A stretch of 64,000 bases of DNA from Endozoicomonas montiporae CL-33 (GTDB taxonomy: Bacteria; Pseudomonadota; Gammaproteobacteria; Pseudomonadales; Endozoicomonadaceae): positions 601,001-665,000 of the forward strand of contig NZ_CP013251.1 of assembly GCF_001583435.1 (NCBI RefSeq). The letters run 5' to 3'. Below are positions 1-8,730 of this stretch, one piece after another. A program made the translations under genes and the position numbers. A model generated the notes under the pieces. That model was not told the origin of the DNA. It saw nothing but the letters and a program-made list of their open reading frames with translations, and did no database searches. The number at the start of each line of letters is the position of its first letter. Within the stretch, counting starts at the first letter, position 1.

Positions 1-165
1 GCTTTATACTGGGCTGGATGAATACTTTGAGTTTTACAACACTGAACGATTACACCAGTCGTTGAGTTATAAAACGCCTAAGGCAATTCACTTTGCATGA
101 GGGCTTTGGACCACTGCCAGGACTTAACTTAAATTTGTTGGTTTACTGTCTTGACAGTGGGGTCC
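1..165 (+). mobile_element. IS3-family element, 3' end only
   Basis: The window opens inside an insertion sequence. The first 100 bases encode the C-terminus of an IS3-type transposase, followed by about 60 non-coding bases ending near TGGGGTCCACC, which reads like an IS3-group terminal repeat. The coding sequence that resumes right after is the 3' part of a methyltransferase gene, so the element appears to have landed in that gene. The left end lies outside the window, so target duplication and exact right boundary cannot be checked. Confidence 0.7.
2..100 (+). CDS. IS3-family transposase (OrfB), C-terminal fragment
   Basis: This is a partial gene: only the last 32 codons are present and the 5' part lies before the window. 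The residues YFEFYNTERLHQSLSYKTP are the characteristic tail of IS3-family DDE transposases (rve domain), just after the catalytic glutamate region. The stop is TGA at 98-100. It is the transposase of the element ending near position 165. Confidence 0.8.
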   Translation, partial: LYTGLDEYFEFYNTERLHQSLSYKTPKAIHFA

Positions 166-456
166 ACCATATACGACCTGAATTTACTCAACAACTTTTG
201 GTCAGCTGACGAATATTATGCTTTCCTAATCACCTTTAAATATGATCAGGAAAAGGTAACCTTAGATAAATACACGATAATTGAAAAAGAGAGAACACGA
301 GTTGTTTATAACTGGTTGCAGCACTTTTCTAAAGATGTCATCAAAAAAGAGATTGAGGATAGCGGTTTCATAGTCGAAGAATTCTACTCCGATGTTGCAG
401 GTTCAGATTTTTCTACAGAGTCCAGTGAAATAGCTATTGTCGCCAGAAAAAAGTGA
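166..456 (+). pseudogene. SAM-dependent methyltransferase, 3' fragment cut by an IS
   Basis: The reading frame entering from the IS end gives about 95 residues, with the segments YDLNLLNNFWSADEYYAF, KERTRVVYNWLQHF and a C-terminal EIAIVARKK. This matches the C-terminal half of class I methyltransferases, including the final beta strands, but there is no N-terminal SAM-binding glycine motif. An open frame can be extended to a TTG at 151, but that codon lies in the IS terminus and is probably meaningless. The gene is interpreted as inactivated by the IS3-family element. The substrate cannot be told. Confidence 0.6.
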
Positions 457-585
457 CGACAGCCAGCAAATGGTTCCAGTTCGATCCGAGGCTTTGCCCC
501 TCCGTCCGATCGCCTTTCGGCGGCGGCTGAACCAGCCTTATACAGATAAACTAAACAGTCAGTCTCTTAAAATTCAGCAGGCAAT

Positions 586-1398
586 ATGACAGATATCATC
601 GAGACAGAAACCGATCGTCTCTATTTGCGGCAGTGGCAGACTTTAGATTTCAAGCCATTTGCACGATTAAATCCGGATGCCGAGGTGATGGCGTTTTATC
701 CTTCCACTCTCAGTCAAAAAGAAAGTGATGATCTTGCTGTTAATTTCCAGTCTTTGATTGAACAGTGGGGCTGGGGCTTCTGGGCACTTGAACAAAAGGT
801 ATCCGGGCATTTTATTGGGTTTACCGGCCTGCATATCCCTACACATCCCAGGGTTTACGCATCAAATTAAAACAATCGTACCTATCTTGTAGAGGCTGAA
901 TATTAACGACTACAGATTTTCAAAGTACGACTGTTCGGTTTGGAATTGGTGAAAATCAGGAGATATAAAACCTACTGTCGTTTAAAAATCCTGAGAGTTT
1001 GATTATTTCAACTTCTTTTCAACTGTGTGTTAGAGAAAACAACTCCCTAATCGGCATTTGCTAGTTCAGATTGATGCGTAAGCCCTGCTACACATCCGCT
1101 CCCGTTTTCTCCCTGTGTAGAGATTGGCTGGCGCTTATCAAGAGCATTCTGGGGTAACGGTTTGGCGACAGAGGCCGCCAATGCCGTACTCGCTGTGGGT
1201 TTTAATCAGCTGAACCTTGATGAAATTGTCTCCTTCACCGCCACAATTAACACAAGATCCTCTGCGGTAATGGAGAGGCTACAGATGATTAAAGAGCCCG
1301 GTACATTCGAGCATCCGGCGTTGCCAGTCGGTCATAAGTTAAGGGAGCACTGCTTATTTCGGCTGTCAAAGTCACAGTGGTGCAAAAACACGCAATAG
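586..1398 (+). pseudogene. GNAT-family N-acetyltransferase, split by a MITE
   Basis: The N-terminal half (586-848) has the RimJ/RimL-like opening ETDRLYLRQW and the strand FWALEQKVSGHFIGFTGL. The C-terminal half (1098-1398) has GLATEAANAVLAVGF (acetyl-CoA loop region) and NTRSSAVMERLQM. Removing positions 849-1097 (the 239-bp MITE plus one copy of its 10-bp target duplication) restores one uninterrupted frame of about 187 codons, the usual size for this family. The insertion therefore broke a previously intact gene. As it stands, translation ends at the TAA inside the element (868-870). The substrate is unknown. Confidence 0.8.
849..1087. mobile_element. 239-bp MITE with 10-bp target duplication
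   Basis: The ends are inverted repeats: CAGGGTTTACGCATCAA at 849-865 and, on the other strand, CAGGGCTTACGCATCAA ending at 1087. The element is flanked by a perfect direct repeat CTACACATCC at 839-848 and 1088-1097. It has no coding capacity and is AT-rich. Excision in silico restores the GNAT gene. A 9-12 bp duplication suggests mobilisation by an IS4-, IS256- or IS1-like transposase, but which one is not evident. A diverged relative lies at 12719-12820. Confidence 0.9.
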
Positions 1399-1579
1399 CC
1401 AGCTGATTTTTTGGCGTTGGTAAAAAAATCAATCTCTTTCTGAGTCAATTCTGCACTTAAGCCTGAGTGGATAGCATTGATTCTTAATATCCTTGAGTGG
1501 TCTGACTTGTTCAGTCTGTCTACATAAGCCGAGTTGCGGTATTCTGTAGAGTCAACTGACAACCTGTTTTATTGTGGCC

Positions 1580-4486
1580 ATGCAAAGCACCCTACAAGAA
1601 GCTGAATTACCTATTGATGAAGCAACTGTAAGCCTGAAGACCCCACCTCATTCCATCGAGGCGGAACAGTCTGTTCTGGGTGGCCTGCTGCTGGATAACG
1701 AAGCCTGGGACAAGGTTGGGGACAAAGTGACGAGTGATGATTTCTACCATCCCCGTCACCGTATTATTTATTCAGCCATGGCCAAGTCTGCCAATGAGAG
1801 CCTGCCTTTTGATCCTCTGACACTGGCAGACACTCTGGATCGTCAGGGTGATCTGGATGATGCAGGCGGTATGCTGTACATCACCGAGCTGGTGTCCAGC
1901 GTGGCAGGCATTGCCAATATTGAAGCCTATGCCAACATCATTCAGGAGCGCTCGGTACTGCGCAAGCTGATTCAGACCAGCCAGAAAATTGCGGAACGAG
2001 CCTATAACCCTGAAGGCCTTAACAGTCAGGATGTACTGGATGAAGCTGAGCGTCTGGTTTTTAACATTGCTGAAGAGCGTCCCAAGACCGGTGGCCCTCA
2101 GGGTGTTCGTGAAATTCTCGACAATACCGTCAAGAAAATTGATGAGCTGTTTAATGCCGGTGATGCGATTACAGGTATAACCACTGGCTTTACGGATCTG
2201 GATAACATGACGTCGGGTATGCAACCGTCCGATATGGTGATTGTTGCTGCACGTCCGTCTATGGGTAAGTGCATTGTTGCCGGTAGTCGTGTTCTTGATC
2301 CTGAAACCGGAGCACTGGTTAAAATCGATGATATTGTTGCCAGAGAGTCCGGTGCATTGCTTTCTTTGGGAAATGATTTTCGTCTGCGCCCTGCTGCGCC
2401 CTCGGCTTTTGTTGATGATGGCTTCAAACCGGTATTTAAAGTACAGACTGCTTTGGGGCGTACCATCGAAACAACACTGACCCACCCATTCCTGTCTGCT
2501 GATGGCTGGCAGCCACTGGGTAATCTTAATGTGGGTGATGCCGTTGCGATACCAAGGGTTCTGCCTGTTTTTGGTCATGAGAGTCTGCCAGATCACAAAC
2601 TCCGGTTAATGGCCTATTTCATTGGTGATGGTGGAACAACACAGACATCCCTGCGCTTTACCAATAGTTCTGAGAGTGTACTGGAAGATTTTGTTGCCGC
2701 AGTTAATGCCTTTGATGGTGTTAAGTGTGTTCGTATTGAAGATGACAAGCGCACTCCTTCTGTAAGAGTGAGCAGTGATCTGGAGCAGGTTTCAAAAGCG
2801 CGTCAGCTGTTTTCGCAAAAACTGTCTTCATTAATGCAGGAAAAAGACATTACCGGGAAAGCTCTGGCGAGTACTCTGGATGTTGCAGAGTCCACCATCA
2901 GCTACTGGAAAAACGGTGAAGCGACACCGGCTGAAGAATACGTTCCCGTTCTCTGTCAGACCCTTGACGTCTGTACTAATGAATTATTTCCCTGTGGATA
3001 TGAGCAGTCCGTCTGGAATGATCAGAATCCATTGACGAAATGGCTGGAAACTCTGGGTCTAAATAACAGGCTGGCACATGAAAAAGCATTGCCTGATGTT
3101 GTTTATCAGCTTGAGAAAAGTGATATGGCAATGTTTTTGCGGCATCTGTTTGCCTGTGATGGCAGTGCATTTGTCCAGGGGAACGGTCAGTGTCGTATTT
3201 CTTATGCATCATCAAGCTATGAGCTGATTAAGGGCCTGCAGCACCTTTTGTTGCGTTTTGGTATTAATGCCAAAGTAAGGAAAAAAGTAAATGCCTATCA
3301 GGGGGAGGGGGCACAGGCAACTTATGAGCTGGAAGTACTGAGTCAGTCTTCTATTCGGGCATTTATTGACAATATTGGTATTTTTGCCAAAGAAGATCGA
3401 ATTAAAGCGGTTGAAAAAGAGCTTGCAGGAAAAACTGCTCACGACAACAGTGACACTCTGCCGGAGTCTGTTTGTGAGTATATTTTGAAGCTGAAAGGTG
3501 ATCGCAGCTGGAGAGAAATCTACACCAGTGCCGGTAAAGCCTATCCGGAGAACTACAACCCACATCTGACCGGAGTCAGCCGTCGGAGAATCAGTAGAAA
3601 GCGCGCAGCTTTGTTTTCTGAACTGTTCAATGACGATTATCTTCAGCATCTTGCCAGCTCAGATGTTTATTGGGACAAAATTGTTGCCATTGAACCACAG
3701 GGTGAGAAGCAGGTGTATGATCTGACCGTGCCGGACACCCATAACTTTGTTGCAGAAGACTTCTGTGTTCATAACACCACGTTCGCGATGAACCTGGTGG
3801 AGAATGCTTTGTTGAATACTGACAAAGGCATCATGGTGTTCAGTCTGGAGATGCCCAGTGAGCAGTTGATGATGCGTATGCTGTCGTCGCTTGGTCGAAT
3901 TAATCAGTCCAAAGTACGTTCCGGTAATCTGGAAGAAGAAGACTGGCCCAAGCTGGTGTCTGCCGTTGAGCGTATCAAGGACAAAAAACTGTTCATTGAC
4001 GACACTGCCGGCATCAGCCCATCCGAAATGCGTTCCCGTGCCCGCAGGATTGTGAGAGAGCATGGTGAACTGGGCATGATCATGATCGACTATCTGCAGC
4101 TGATGCAGATACCCGGTTATGATCAGGGACGAACCAATGAGATTTCTGAAATCTCCCGTTCTCTAAAAGCCATTGCCAAAGAGTTCAATGTACCGGTGAT
4201 CGCGTTGTCACAGCTAAACCGATCTCTGGAGCAGCGCCCTAACAAACGTCCGGTTAACTCTGACTTGCGTGAATCGGGTGCAATCGAGCAGGATGCTGAC
4301 GTCATTATGTTTATATATCGGGACGAGGTGTATAACCCCGATACGGAATACAAAGGCGTCGGTGAAATTATTATCGGCAAACAGCGTAATGGTCCTATCG
4401 GCTCGGTCAGACTGGCCTTTATCGGGCAGTACACCCGCTTTGAAAACCTGGCGCCTGATGCTTATAACTTTGATGACGATGAATAA
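1580..4486 (+). CDS. dnaB: Replicative DNA helicase DnaB, intein-containing
   Basis: DnaB is the hexameric 5'-3' helicase that unwinds DNA at the replication fork. The extein begins with the conserved PPHSIEAEQSVLGGLLLDNEAWD, followed by a linker and the RecA-like ATPase domain with Walker A ARPSMGK-TT, MIDYLQLM (Walker B) and LSQLNRSLEQRP. Exteins total about 468 residues, close to E. coli DnaB (471). A 502-residue intein interrupts the P-loop between Lys and Thr. The start could be ATG 1580 or an in-frame GTG at 1574; neither has a clear Shine-Dalgarno sequence. Splicing is required for function because the P-loop is split. The stop codon sits on the target duplication of a palindromic repeat (4487-4644). 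Confidence 0.97.
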   Translation: MQSTLQEAELPIDEATVSLKTPPHSIEAEQSVLGGLLLDNEAWDKVGDKVTSDDFYHPRHRIIYSAMAKSANESLPFDPLTLADTLDRQGDLDDAGGMLYITELVSSVAGIANIEAYANIIQERSVLRKLIQTSQKIAERAYNPEGLNSQDVLDEAERLVFNIAEERPKTGGPQGVREILDNTVKKIDELFNAGDAITGITTGFTDLDNMTSGMQPSDMVIVAARPSMGKCIVAGSRVLDPETGALVKIDDIVARESGALLSLGNDFRLRPAAPSAFVDDGFKPVFKVQTALGRTIETTLTHPFLSADGWQPLGNLNVGDAVAIPRVLPVFGHESLPDHKLRLMAYFIGDGGTTQTSLRFTNSSESVLEDFVAAVNAFDGVKCVRIEDDKRTPSVRVSSDLEQVSKARQLFSQKLSSLMQEKDITGKALASTLDVAESTISYWKNGEATPAEEYVPVLCQTLDVCTNELFPCGYEQSVWNDQNPLTKWLETLGLNNRLAHEKALPDVVYQLEKSDMAMFLRHLFACDGSAFVQGNGQCRISYASSSYELIKGLQHLLLRFGINAKVRKKVNAYQGEGAQATYELEVLSQSSIRAFIDNIGIFAKEDRIKAVEKELAGKTAHDNSDTLPESVCEYILKLKGDRSWREIYTSAGKAYPENYNPHLTGVSRRRISRKRAALFSELFNDDYLQHLASSDVYWDKIVAIEPQGEKQVYDLTVPDTHNFVAEDFCVHNTTFAMNLVENALLNTDKGIMVFSLEMPSEQLMMRMLSSLGRINQSKVRSGNLEEEDWPKLVSAVERIKDKKLFIDDTAGISPSEMRSRARRIVREHGELGMIMIDYLQLMQIPGYDQGRTNEISEISRSLKAIAKEFNVPVIALSQLNRSLEQRPNKRPVNSDLRESGAIEQDADVIMFIYRDEVYNPDTEYKGVGEIIIGKQRNGPIGSVRLAFIGQYTRFENLAPDAYNFDDDE
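2270..3775 (+). mobile_element. DnaB intein with LAGLIDADG endonuclease and internal HTH
   Basis: This protein-splicing element has 502 residues. Cys1 follows the P-loop lysine (tgc at 2270), block A reads CIVAGSRVLDPETG, block B contains TLTHPFLS (the TxxH motif), and the C-terminus ends VHN followed by Thr as the +1 residue. Two LAGLIDADG-like motifs are visible: LMAYFIGDGG (about intein residue 112) and FLRHLFACDGS (about 288). Between them, about residues 180-240, lies a Cro/CI-type helix-turn-helix (KALASTLDVAESTISYWKNG). Splicing residues are intact. Endonuclease activity is plausible because both motifs keep an acidic residue, but this is inference. Confidence 0.95.
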
Positions 4487-4644
4487 TACCAATTCCGTCT
4501 TCTAAACATGAATTGCGCAGCCAATCCAAACCGCTGGTTCTGCGTCAGAACTCCTCGCAATAGCCAGCTATTACTCGTCGTTCTTCCTTGCCCAGCGATT
4601 TGGATTGGCTTGCTCATGGTCATATTTAGAAAACGGAATTGGTA
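4487..4644. repeat. 158-bp palindromic element after dnaB
   Basis: This is a long imperfect palindrome. The ends are TACCAATTCCGT and its complement ACGGAATTGGTA, inner arms pair around GCCAATCCAAA / TTTGGATTGGC, and the centre is AATAGC-CA-GCTATT. The triplet TAA flanks it on both sides (4484-4486 and 4645-4647), consistent with a 3-bp target duplication; the left TAA is the dnaB stop codon. It has no believable coding content. It shares architecture and interior segments (CTTGCC, TGCTCAT) with 47788-47946. It may also act as a 3' hairpin for dnaB mRNA. Confidence 0.85.
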
Positions 4645-4664
4645 TAATCGTCATCAATACTACT

Positions 4665-6251
4665 TTATCGCTTGGGTCTTCTCTGGATCATAAACAGGGT
4701 GCGGCTTAGATTATCCAGTGCTTCAATGATAGGGATTTCTGTTGATGCGCCAAATGCTCCTATTGAAACCAGTATTTTGGTCGGGTCCAAATTATCTATT
4801 TCTTCTTCGACCCCTTGTAGTACTGCCACCTGCTGATAACGGGCATTAGGCTGACTGCTGAAGGTTGTAATATGGCAGACTTTTTTCCCTTTGCAAGGAG
4901 AGCGTGCCTTCATCCATTCTTTAACTGTTTGTTTGGTGGTGGGGCGTTTTATACTTGATGCACCTATGGGTTTTTCTGGTGTCATGAACGTGTCTGGATG
5001 ATCCCGATGCTCACTAAGAAAGCGGCAAGATGCCTCCTTGAACTTATCGGTTAGTACAAATGAATAATCTTTTTTGAGTTTGTGATACAGGTAGCTGGTA
5101 ACGCCTTGTTCTGGTAGGTAGCTGGTAACGACTTGTTTCTGTTTGGGGTGATAGCCACCAATCGAGCGTCTTTTCCGATCAAAATACTGCTCATCATCAC
5201 ACATTTTTCTGACGCCATGAACGATGGCCCGGTAGGCTGTATCTTCTGTTAAGGTGGATAAATGGGTTTTCTGGTGATAGGAAATATCGGTCATGCCGTC
5301 TTGATCAATTTCAAACCAGACTGAATCGTAATCCTCGTCTACTTCTCGTACCTGATCGGTCAGCTTGCCGGAATTAACGACTCTATCACAGGTCAGCGTG
5401 GTGACTTTGCCCATAACTCTGGATATTGGCTCATAAGGGCGATAGCCATCGTGCTGTTCAGGTATTCCGTAGTTATCATAGAAAGCGATCATTCCAATGA
5501 AGCGAATTTGCATTTGTTGAATGCTGCCACCCAGCAAGAGTGAATGATCATTAGAGTGTTGACTAGCACTAGGGATCAGGGTCTGGTACATTTCCAGCTG
5601 ATGTAGATACTCAACAATCTCTGACTTCATGCCTGTCACTGGATTATGTCGCTCCTTAATTTCTTCACCTTCATCAAGCAGCCATTTTTGTGCTTCCAGT
5701 CGCTGCTCCGGGGCTAGGGCAGTGCTGCCTTCCTGATTCTGGGTAAGCAAAACGATTGAAGCTAATCCAAAATAATGACGGGTTATTTTTAGCTTTTCTA
5801 ACAGATTAATCAGTGAGACATGCTGCGGGATTGAAAATAAATTATGATCAAGGCCCCTGATCAATGCGACTAAACAGGCAGGGCAAGAATTGACAAGATC
5901 TATGTCCTTTTTGTGTTGATTGTAATGGTCTTTTTTGTATTGCTCATAAAGCTGTTTTTCATAACCCGAGAACCAGCCTCCTGACTGATTCAATCTGAGC
6001 AGGTTTGAGTGACTGGTTAGCGAACGCGAGAGCTTGTTGTAGTAATTGCCACCAAAATTTTCTGCCCATTTCATCACGTAGACATCCGGGTGTAAGACGT
6101 CTTCTGAAGCTGTTGCCAGAGCTAGTTGGTACTTTAGAATAAATAAAGAAAAGAACAGGTTTAGACATCTGTGTCTGAAAGATAGGATATAACTGACGTA
6201 AAAAGCACCTGCCGTAGAAGCGCAAAAAATAAGTGCATAAAATAACTTCAT
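4665..6251 (-). CDS. Hypothetical exported protein
   Basis: The 528-residue product is not recognised. The N-terminus (MKLFYALIFCASTAGAFYVSYIL) is hydrophobic and is followed by a second hydrophobic patch to about residue 45, consistent with a signal peptide or membrane anchor. The rest is soluble and charged, with several cysteines (NSCPACL, KMCDDEQ, RSPCKGKKVC). A 27-bp in-frame tandem duplication (about 5090-5143) gives VTSYLPEQG followed by VTSYLYHKL. It lies 24 bp downstream of another exported unknown gene on the same strand, so the two probably form an operon. No catalytic motif is evident. Confidence 0.75.
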   Translation of the reverse strand: MKLFYALIFCASTAGAFYVSYILSFRHRCLNLFFSLFILKYQLALATASEDVLHPDVYVMKWAENFGGNYYNKLSRSLTSHSNLLRLNQSGGWFSGYEKQLYEQYKKDHYNQHKKDIDLVNSCPACLVALIRGLDHNLFSIPQHVSLINLLEKLKITRHYFGLASIVLLTQNQEGSTALAPEQRLEAQKWLLDEGEEIKERHNPVTGMKSEIVEYLHQLEMYQTLIPSASQHSNDHSLLLGGSIQQMQIRFIGMIAFYDNYGIPEQHDGYRPYEPISRVMGKVTTLTCDRVVNSGKLTDQVREVDEDYDSVWFEIDQDGMTDISYHQKTHLSTLTEDTAYRAIVHGVRKMCDDEQYFDRKRRSIGGYHPKQKQVVTSYLPEQGVTSYLYHKLKKDYSFVLTDKFKEASCRFLSEHRDHPDTFMTPEKPIGASSIKRPTTKQTVKEWMKARSPCKGKKVCHITTFSSQPNARYQQVAVLQGVEEEIDNLDPTKILVSIGAFGASTEIPIIEALDNLSRTLFMIQRRPKR

Positions 6252-6275
6252 CTGTTCGGTGCTACCTTTGTTTGT

Positions 6276-7286
6276 CTAGTGCTGAGTGTTCTGCTGGTAT
6301 TCGTTTTCCGTGTTGATCCATTCCTTAAAAGCATCCAGGCGATCAGCAATATCATCCGTTTCCAATTGGGCATGAGGCTTCTTATCGTCATAGCATGAAT
6401 GGTAGAATTTGAAACTTTGGGTCGGTAGTTTATGGCGAACTATCGTTTTTGCCAGTTCACAAAATGGCTGAGGAGTAACCAGTGTCAAATCAGAATAGTT
6501 GATAAAGTCGCGTTCATCTGACAGCCCTTTTTCAAACTCAGAGCGAAGGGCTCCAGAATGCAAGCCAATATCAATAGTCTTGATAATGGTCCAGTCTTTG
6601 AAGTAATACAAAATGATCTCTTTGGCAAGTTGCCCCTGACTTAGGCGACCATCTCCCTTAAAGGTCTCGTTTAAATATTTTATAAGTCCTGGCTCAAGGC
6701 CATTTTCAGCAATATCAAGGCGGGAATAGAACTTAGAATCAGAGGTTATCAATATGATGCTTGTAGGTAATGAGTTCTTGCCAATCTTTCTGTTCATCCA
6801 TGCTCTAAGGTGAAGAATATGTTTCGACATCGAACCGGGATGAGACGAAACAAAAATCATCAAGTTATGATAGTAAGCTTTTTGCTCAAAGCCAGAATCG
6901 TCTATTTGACCACTACTATAAGCACCGAATACAGGTGTATTTCTCAGTGCTTTGTTGGCCGAATCAACCTGTTCCTTAGCTTGTACCGTGTAACTTAATC
7001 TTTCTTTATCCCAGCCTGATCTCAGTACGGACAACATATGGCTTACAGAGGAAAAGTCTGTAGATTGCTCGGTGATGGATAGTAAGTCATAAATCGGCTT
7101 GCTGTATCTGATAACTTCGGTACTCGCATTAATGGCGCTGAGTTTACTACGAAAGTTTTCGTACAGCTTTGAACTGGTATCCTCGGCATTGTGAGTTGCT
7201 AGAGCAACCCTTTGGGCTGCTAACATCAGAAGCAGCACACCAAAAAGATAGCCCAACCATACTATTCGTTGCATCAGCAAACTCAT
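6276..7286 (-). CDS. Hypothetical exported protein
   Basis: The 336-residue product is not recognised. It starts with MSLLMQRIVWLGYLFGVLLLMLAAQRVALA, a good signal peptide or N-anchor, so it probably acts in the envelope or outside. The remainder mixes short hydrophobic strands and charged helices (for example LMIFVSSHPGS, TSIILITSDSKF, DLTLVTPQPF), suggesting an alpha/beta fold, but no family motif is visible. It is first in a likely two-gene operon with the exported unknown protein downstream (24-bp gap). Confidence 0.75.
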   Translation of the reverse strand: MSLLMQRIVWLGYLFGVLLLMLAAQRVALATHNAEDTSSKLYENFRSKLSAINASTEVIRYSKPIYDLLSITEQSTDFSSVSHMLSVLRSGWDKERLSYTVQAKEQVDSANKALRNTPVFGAYSSGQIDDSGFEQKAYYHNLMIFVSSHPGSMSKHILHLRAWMNRKIGKNSLPTSIILITSDSKFYSRLDIAENGLEPGLIKYLNETFKGDGRLSQGQLAKEIILYYFKDWTIIKTIDIGLHSGALRSEFEKGLSDERDFINYSDLTLVTPQPFCELAKTIVRHKLPTQSFKFYHSCYDDKKPHAQLETDDIADRLDAFKEWINTENEYQQNTQH

Positions 7287-7542
7287 CTATTTTGTTTTAT
7301 GAATGTTGCTGTAGAAGATAGACCAAAATCTAACGGTTCAAGTGATCGATTAGTTAAAAAGAACCAGTTAATTATTCCTGAAAGAAACTATGAAATTTTC
7401 AGTAAATAAGATATTTCAATAAAGTTGAAGGCTTTAATATGAACGAAGTATGAACGCGCAAAATTAATAGTTAACTGGTTGTTATTAATGATTTTTTTGG
7501 AAGGTATACTGTAGGCTTTATTGACAGACTCTTTACGTACGA

Positions 7543-8688
7543 ATGTTAAACAAAAAAGGAATTGCACTGGCACTGACAGCAGTAAGTGCTGGTATGGCTT
7601 TGTCTGGACAGGCTCAGGCAGACGCCCGTGGATTTGCAATGGGTGGCGCAGGGGTTGCGGCGGGTAGTTATCTGGCGTCTCCGATGTACAATCCCGCTCT
7701 GGCCGCAGAGTATGAAGATCGTGATAACTTTGGAATGTTATTACCAACGGCAGGCCTGGGTATTCATGATGGTGATGATCTTTATAACAAGGTCGAAGAC
7801 TTTGAAGATATCAACAATCAGATCAAGAACGGAGGCAATATTGATGAGTTGGCAGATGAATGGCATCGCTCATTGAAGGCTCTGGATAAAGGTCTTGCGA
7901 CAATTGATGGTGATCTGGGACTGGTTATTGCGATTCCTAACCGCTATATGAGTATCAATTTCTTTACCAAGGCTAACCTGACACTGCTGGCAACCGCCAA
8001 TGTAGACGACGATGATCTTATTGGTGATCCGGACCCGGACGATATCAAATCAACGGTTCAGGGACTTGCCGGTGGCACCATGGATATCGGTTTCACCTTT
8101 GCCAGAAGTTTTGGTAAATGGTCTGTGGGTCTGGCACCTAAATTTCAACGCCTTTACACACTGAATTACCATGAAAGTGCGGGTGATTTTGATGACGATG
8201 AGTTTAAGAAAATCAGCGATGATTACGTTGAAGACTCAACGTTTAACCTGGACTTTGGTATGACCTACAACCCGGGTGAACGAACCCGGATTGGTTTTGC
8301 AGCAAAAAACCTGTTCAAGCGAGAGCTTGAAACCAATGTTCAGCGCGGTGGCACTGACACGTATCTGGTGGAGCCCCATTATACGTTAGGTGTTGGATAT
8401 AGCCGGGGCTGGTTTTCAGCGACGATGGATGCTGATTTGAACAAGCGCCGTCATTTTGCCGGGTCGGACTATAAAACCCAGTTTCTTAGCATTGGTACGG
8501 AACTGAATGCTTTTCGCTGGGCGCAGGTTCGGGCAGGTTACCGACACAGTATGACCGACTACAGTGAGGATGTGATAACCGCTGGTTTGGGTTTTAGTCC
8601 TTTCGGGCGCTTTGGTCTTGACCTCTCTGCACAGTATGGTTCGGATAGCCGCTATGGTGTGGCAACACAATTGTCATTTACTTTTTAA
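7543..8688 (+). CDS. traF: TraF-like outer-membrane beta-barrel protein
   Basis: The 381-residue protein has a signal peptide (MLNKKGIALALTAVSAGMALSGQAQA, cut about residue 26), then DARGFAMGGAGVAAGSYLASPMYNPALAA, typical of the chromosomal TraF_2 / FadL-like barrel family. Alternating beta strands follow and the C-terminus is LSFTF, the terminal aromatic signature of outer-membrane barrels. Despite the family name, no conjugation genes lie nearby, so a conjugative role is unsupported. Its role may be transport or envelope structure. A -10-like TATACT lies about 35 bp upstream, and a hairpin follows the stop. Confidence 0.8.
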   Translation: MLNKKGIALALTAVSAGMALSGQAQADARGFAMGGAGVAAGSYLASPMYNPALAAEYEDRDNFGMLLPTAGLGIHDGDDLYNKVEDFEDINNQIKNGGNIDELADEWHRSLKALDKGLATIDGDLGLVIAIPNRYMSINFFTKANLTLLATANVDDDDLIGDPDPDDIKSTVQGLAGGTMDIGFTFARSFGKWSVGLAPKFQRLYTLNYHESAGDFDDDEFKKISDDYVEDSTFNLDFGMTYNPGERTRIGFAAKNLFKRELETNVQRGGTDTYLVEPHYTLGVGYSRGWFSATMDADLNKRRHFAGSDYKTQFLSIGTELNAFRWAQVRAGYRHSMTDYSEDVITAGLGFSPFGRFGLDLSAQYGSDSRYGVATQLSFTF

Positions 8689-8711
8689 TGTAGGCAGGTG
8701 TGTCTGTAACG

Positions 8712-8730
8712 GTGGCTCTTTGTGAGCCAC
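8712..8730 (+). terminator. Hairpin after traF-like gene
   Basis: GTGGCTC and GAGCCAC form a perfect 7-bp stem with a 5-base loop 23 bp after the stop codon. There is no downstream T-run, so intrinsic termination is only possible, not certain. Confidence 0.45.

Noticed and set aside
1332..1562. 76-codon minus-strand frame between GNAT remnant and dnaB
   Set aside because: It overlaps the GNAT 3' end, has no ribosome-binding site and no family resemblance I could defend.
1772..2596. 274-codon open frame antisense to dnaB
   Set aside because: It lies wholly opposite a highly conserved gene, has histidine/isoleucine-rich low-complexity composition and no recognisable domain; it is a shadow frame.
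4508..4693. 61-codon frame over the dnaB-side palindrome
   Set aside because: It is entirely produced by the palindromic element and its flank; not a gene.
7543..8688. Conjugation locus suggested by TraF similarity
   Set aside because: No other transfer genes are nearby; chromosomal TraF-like barrels occur without conjugation systems.
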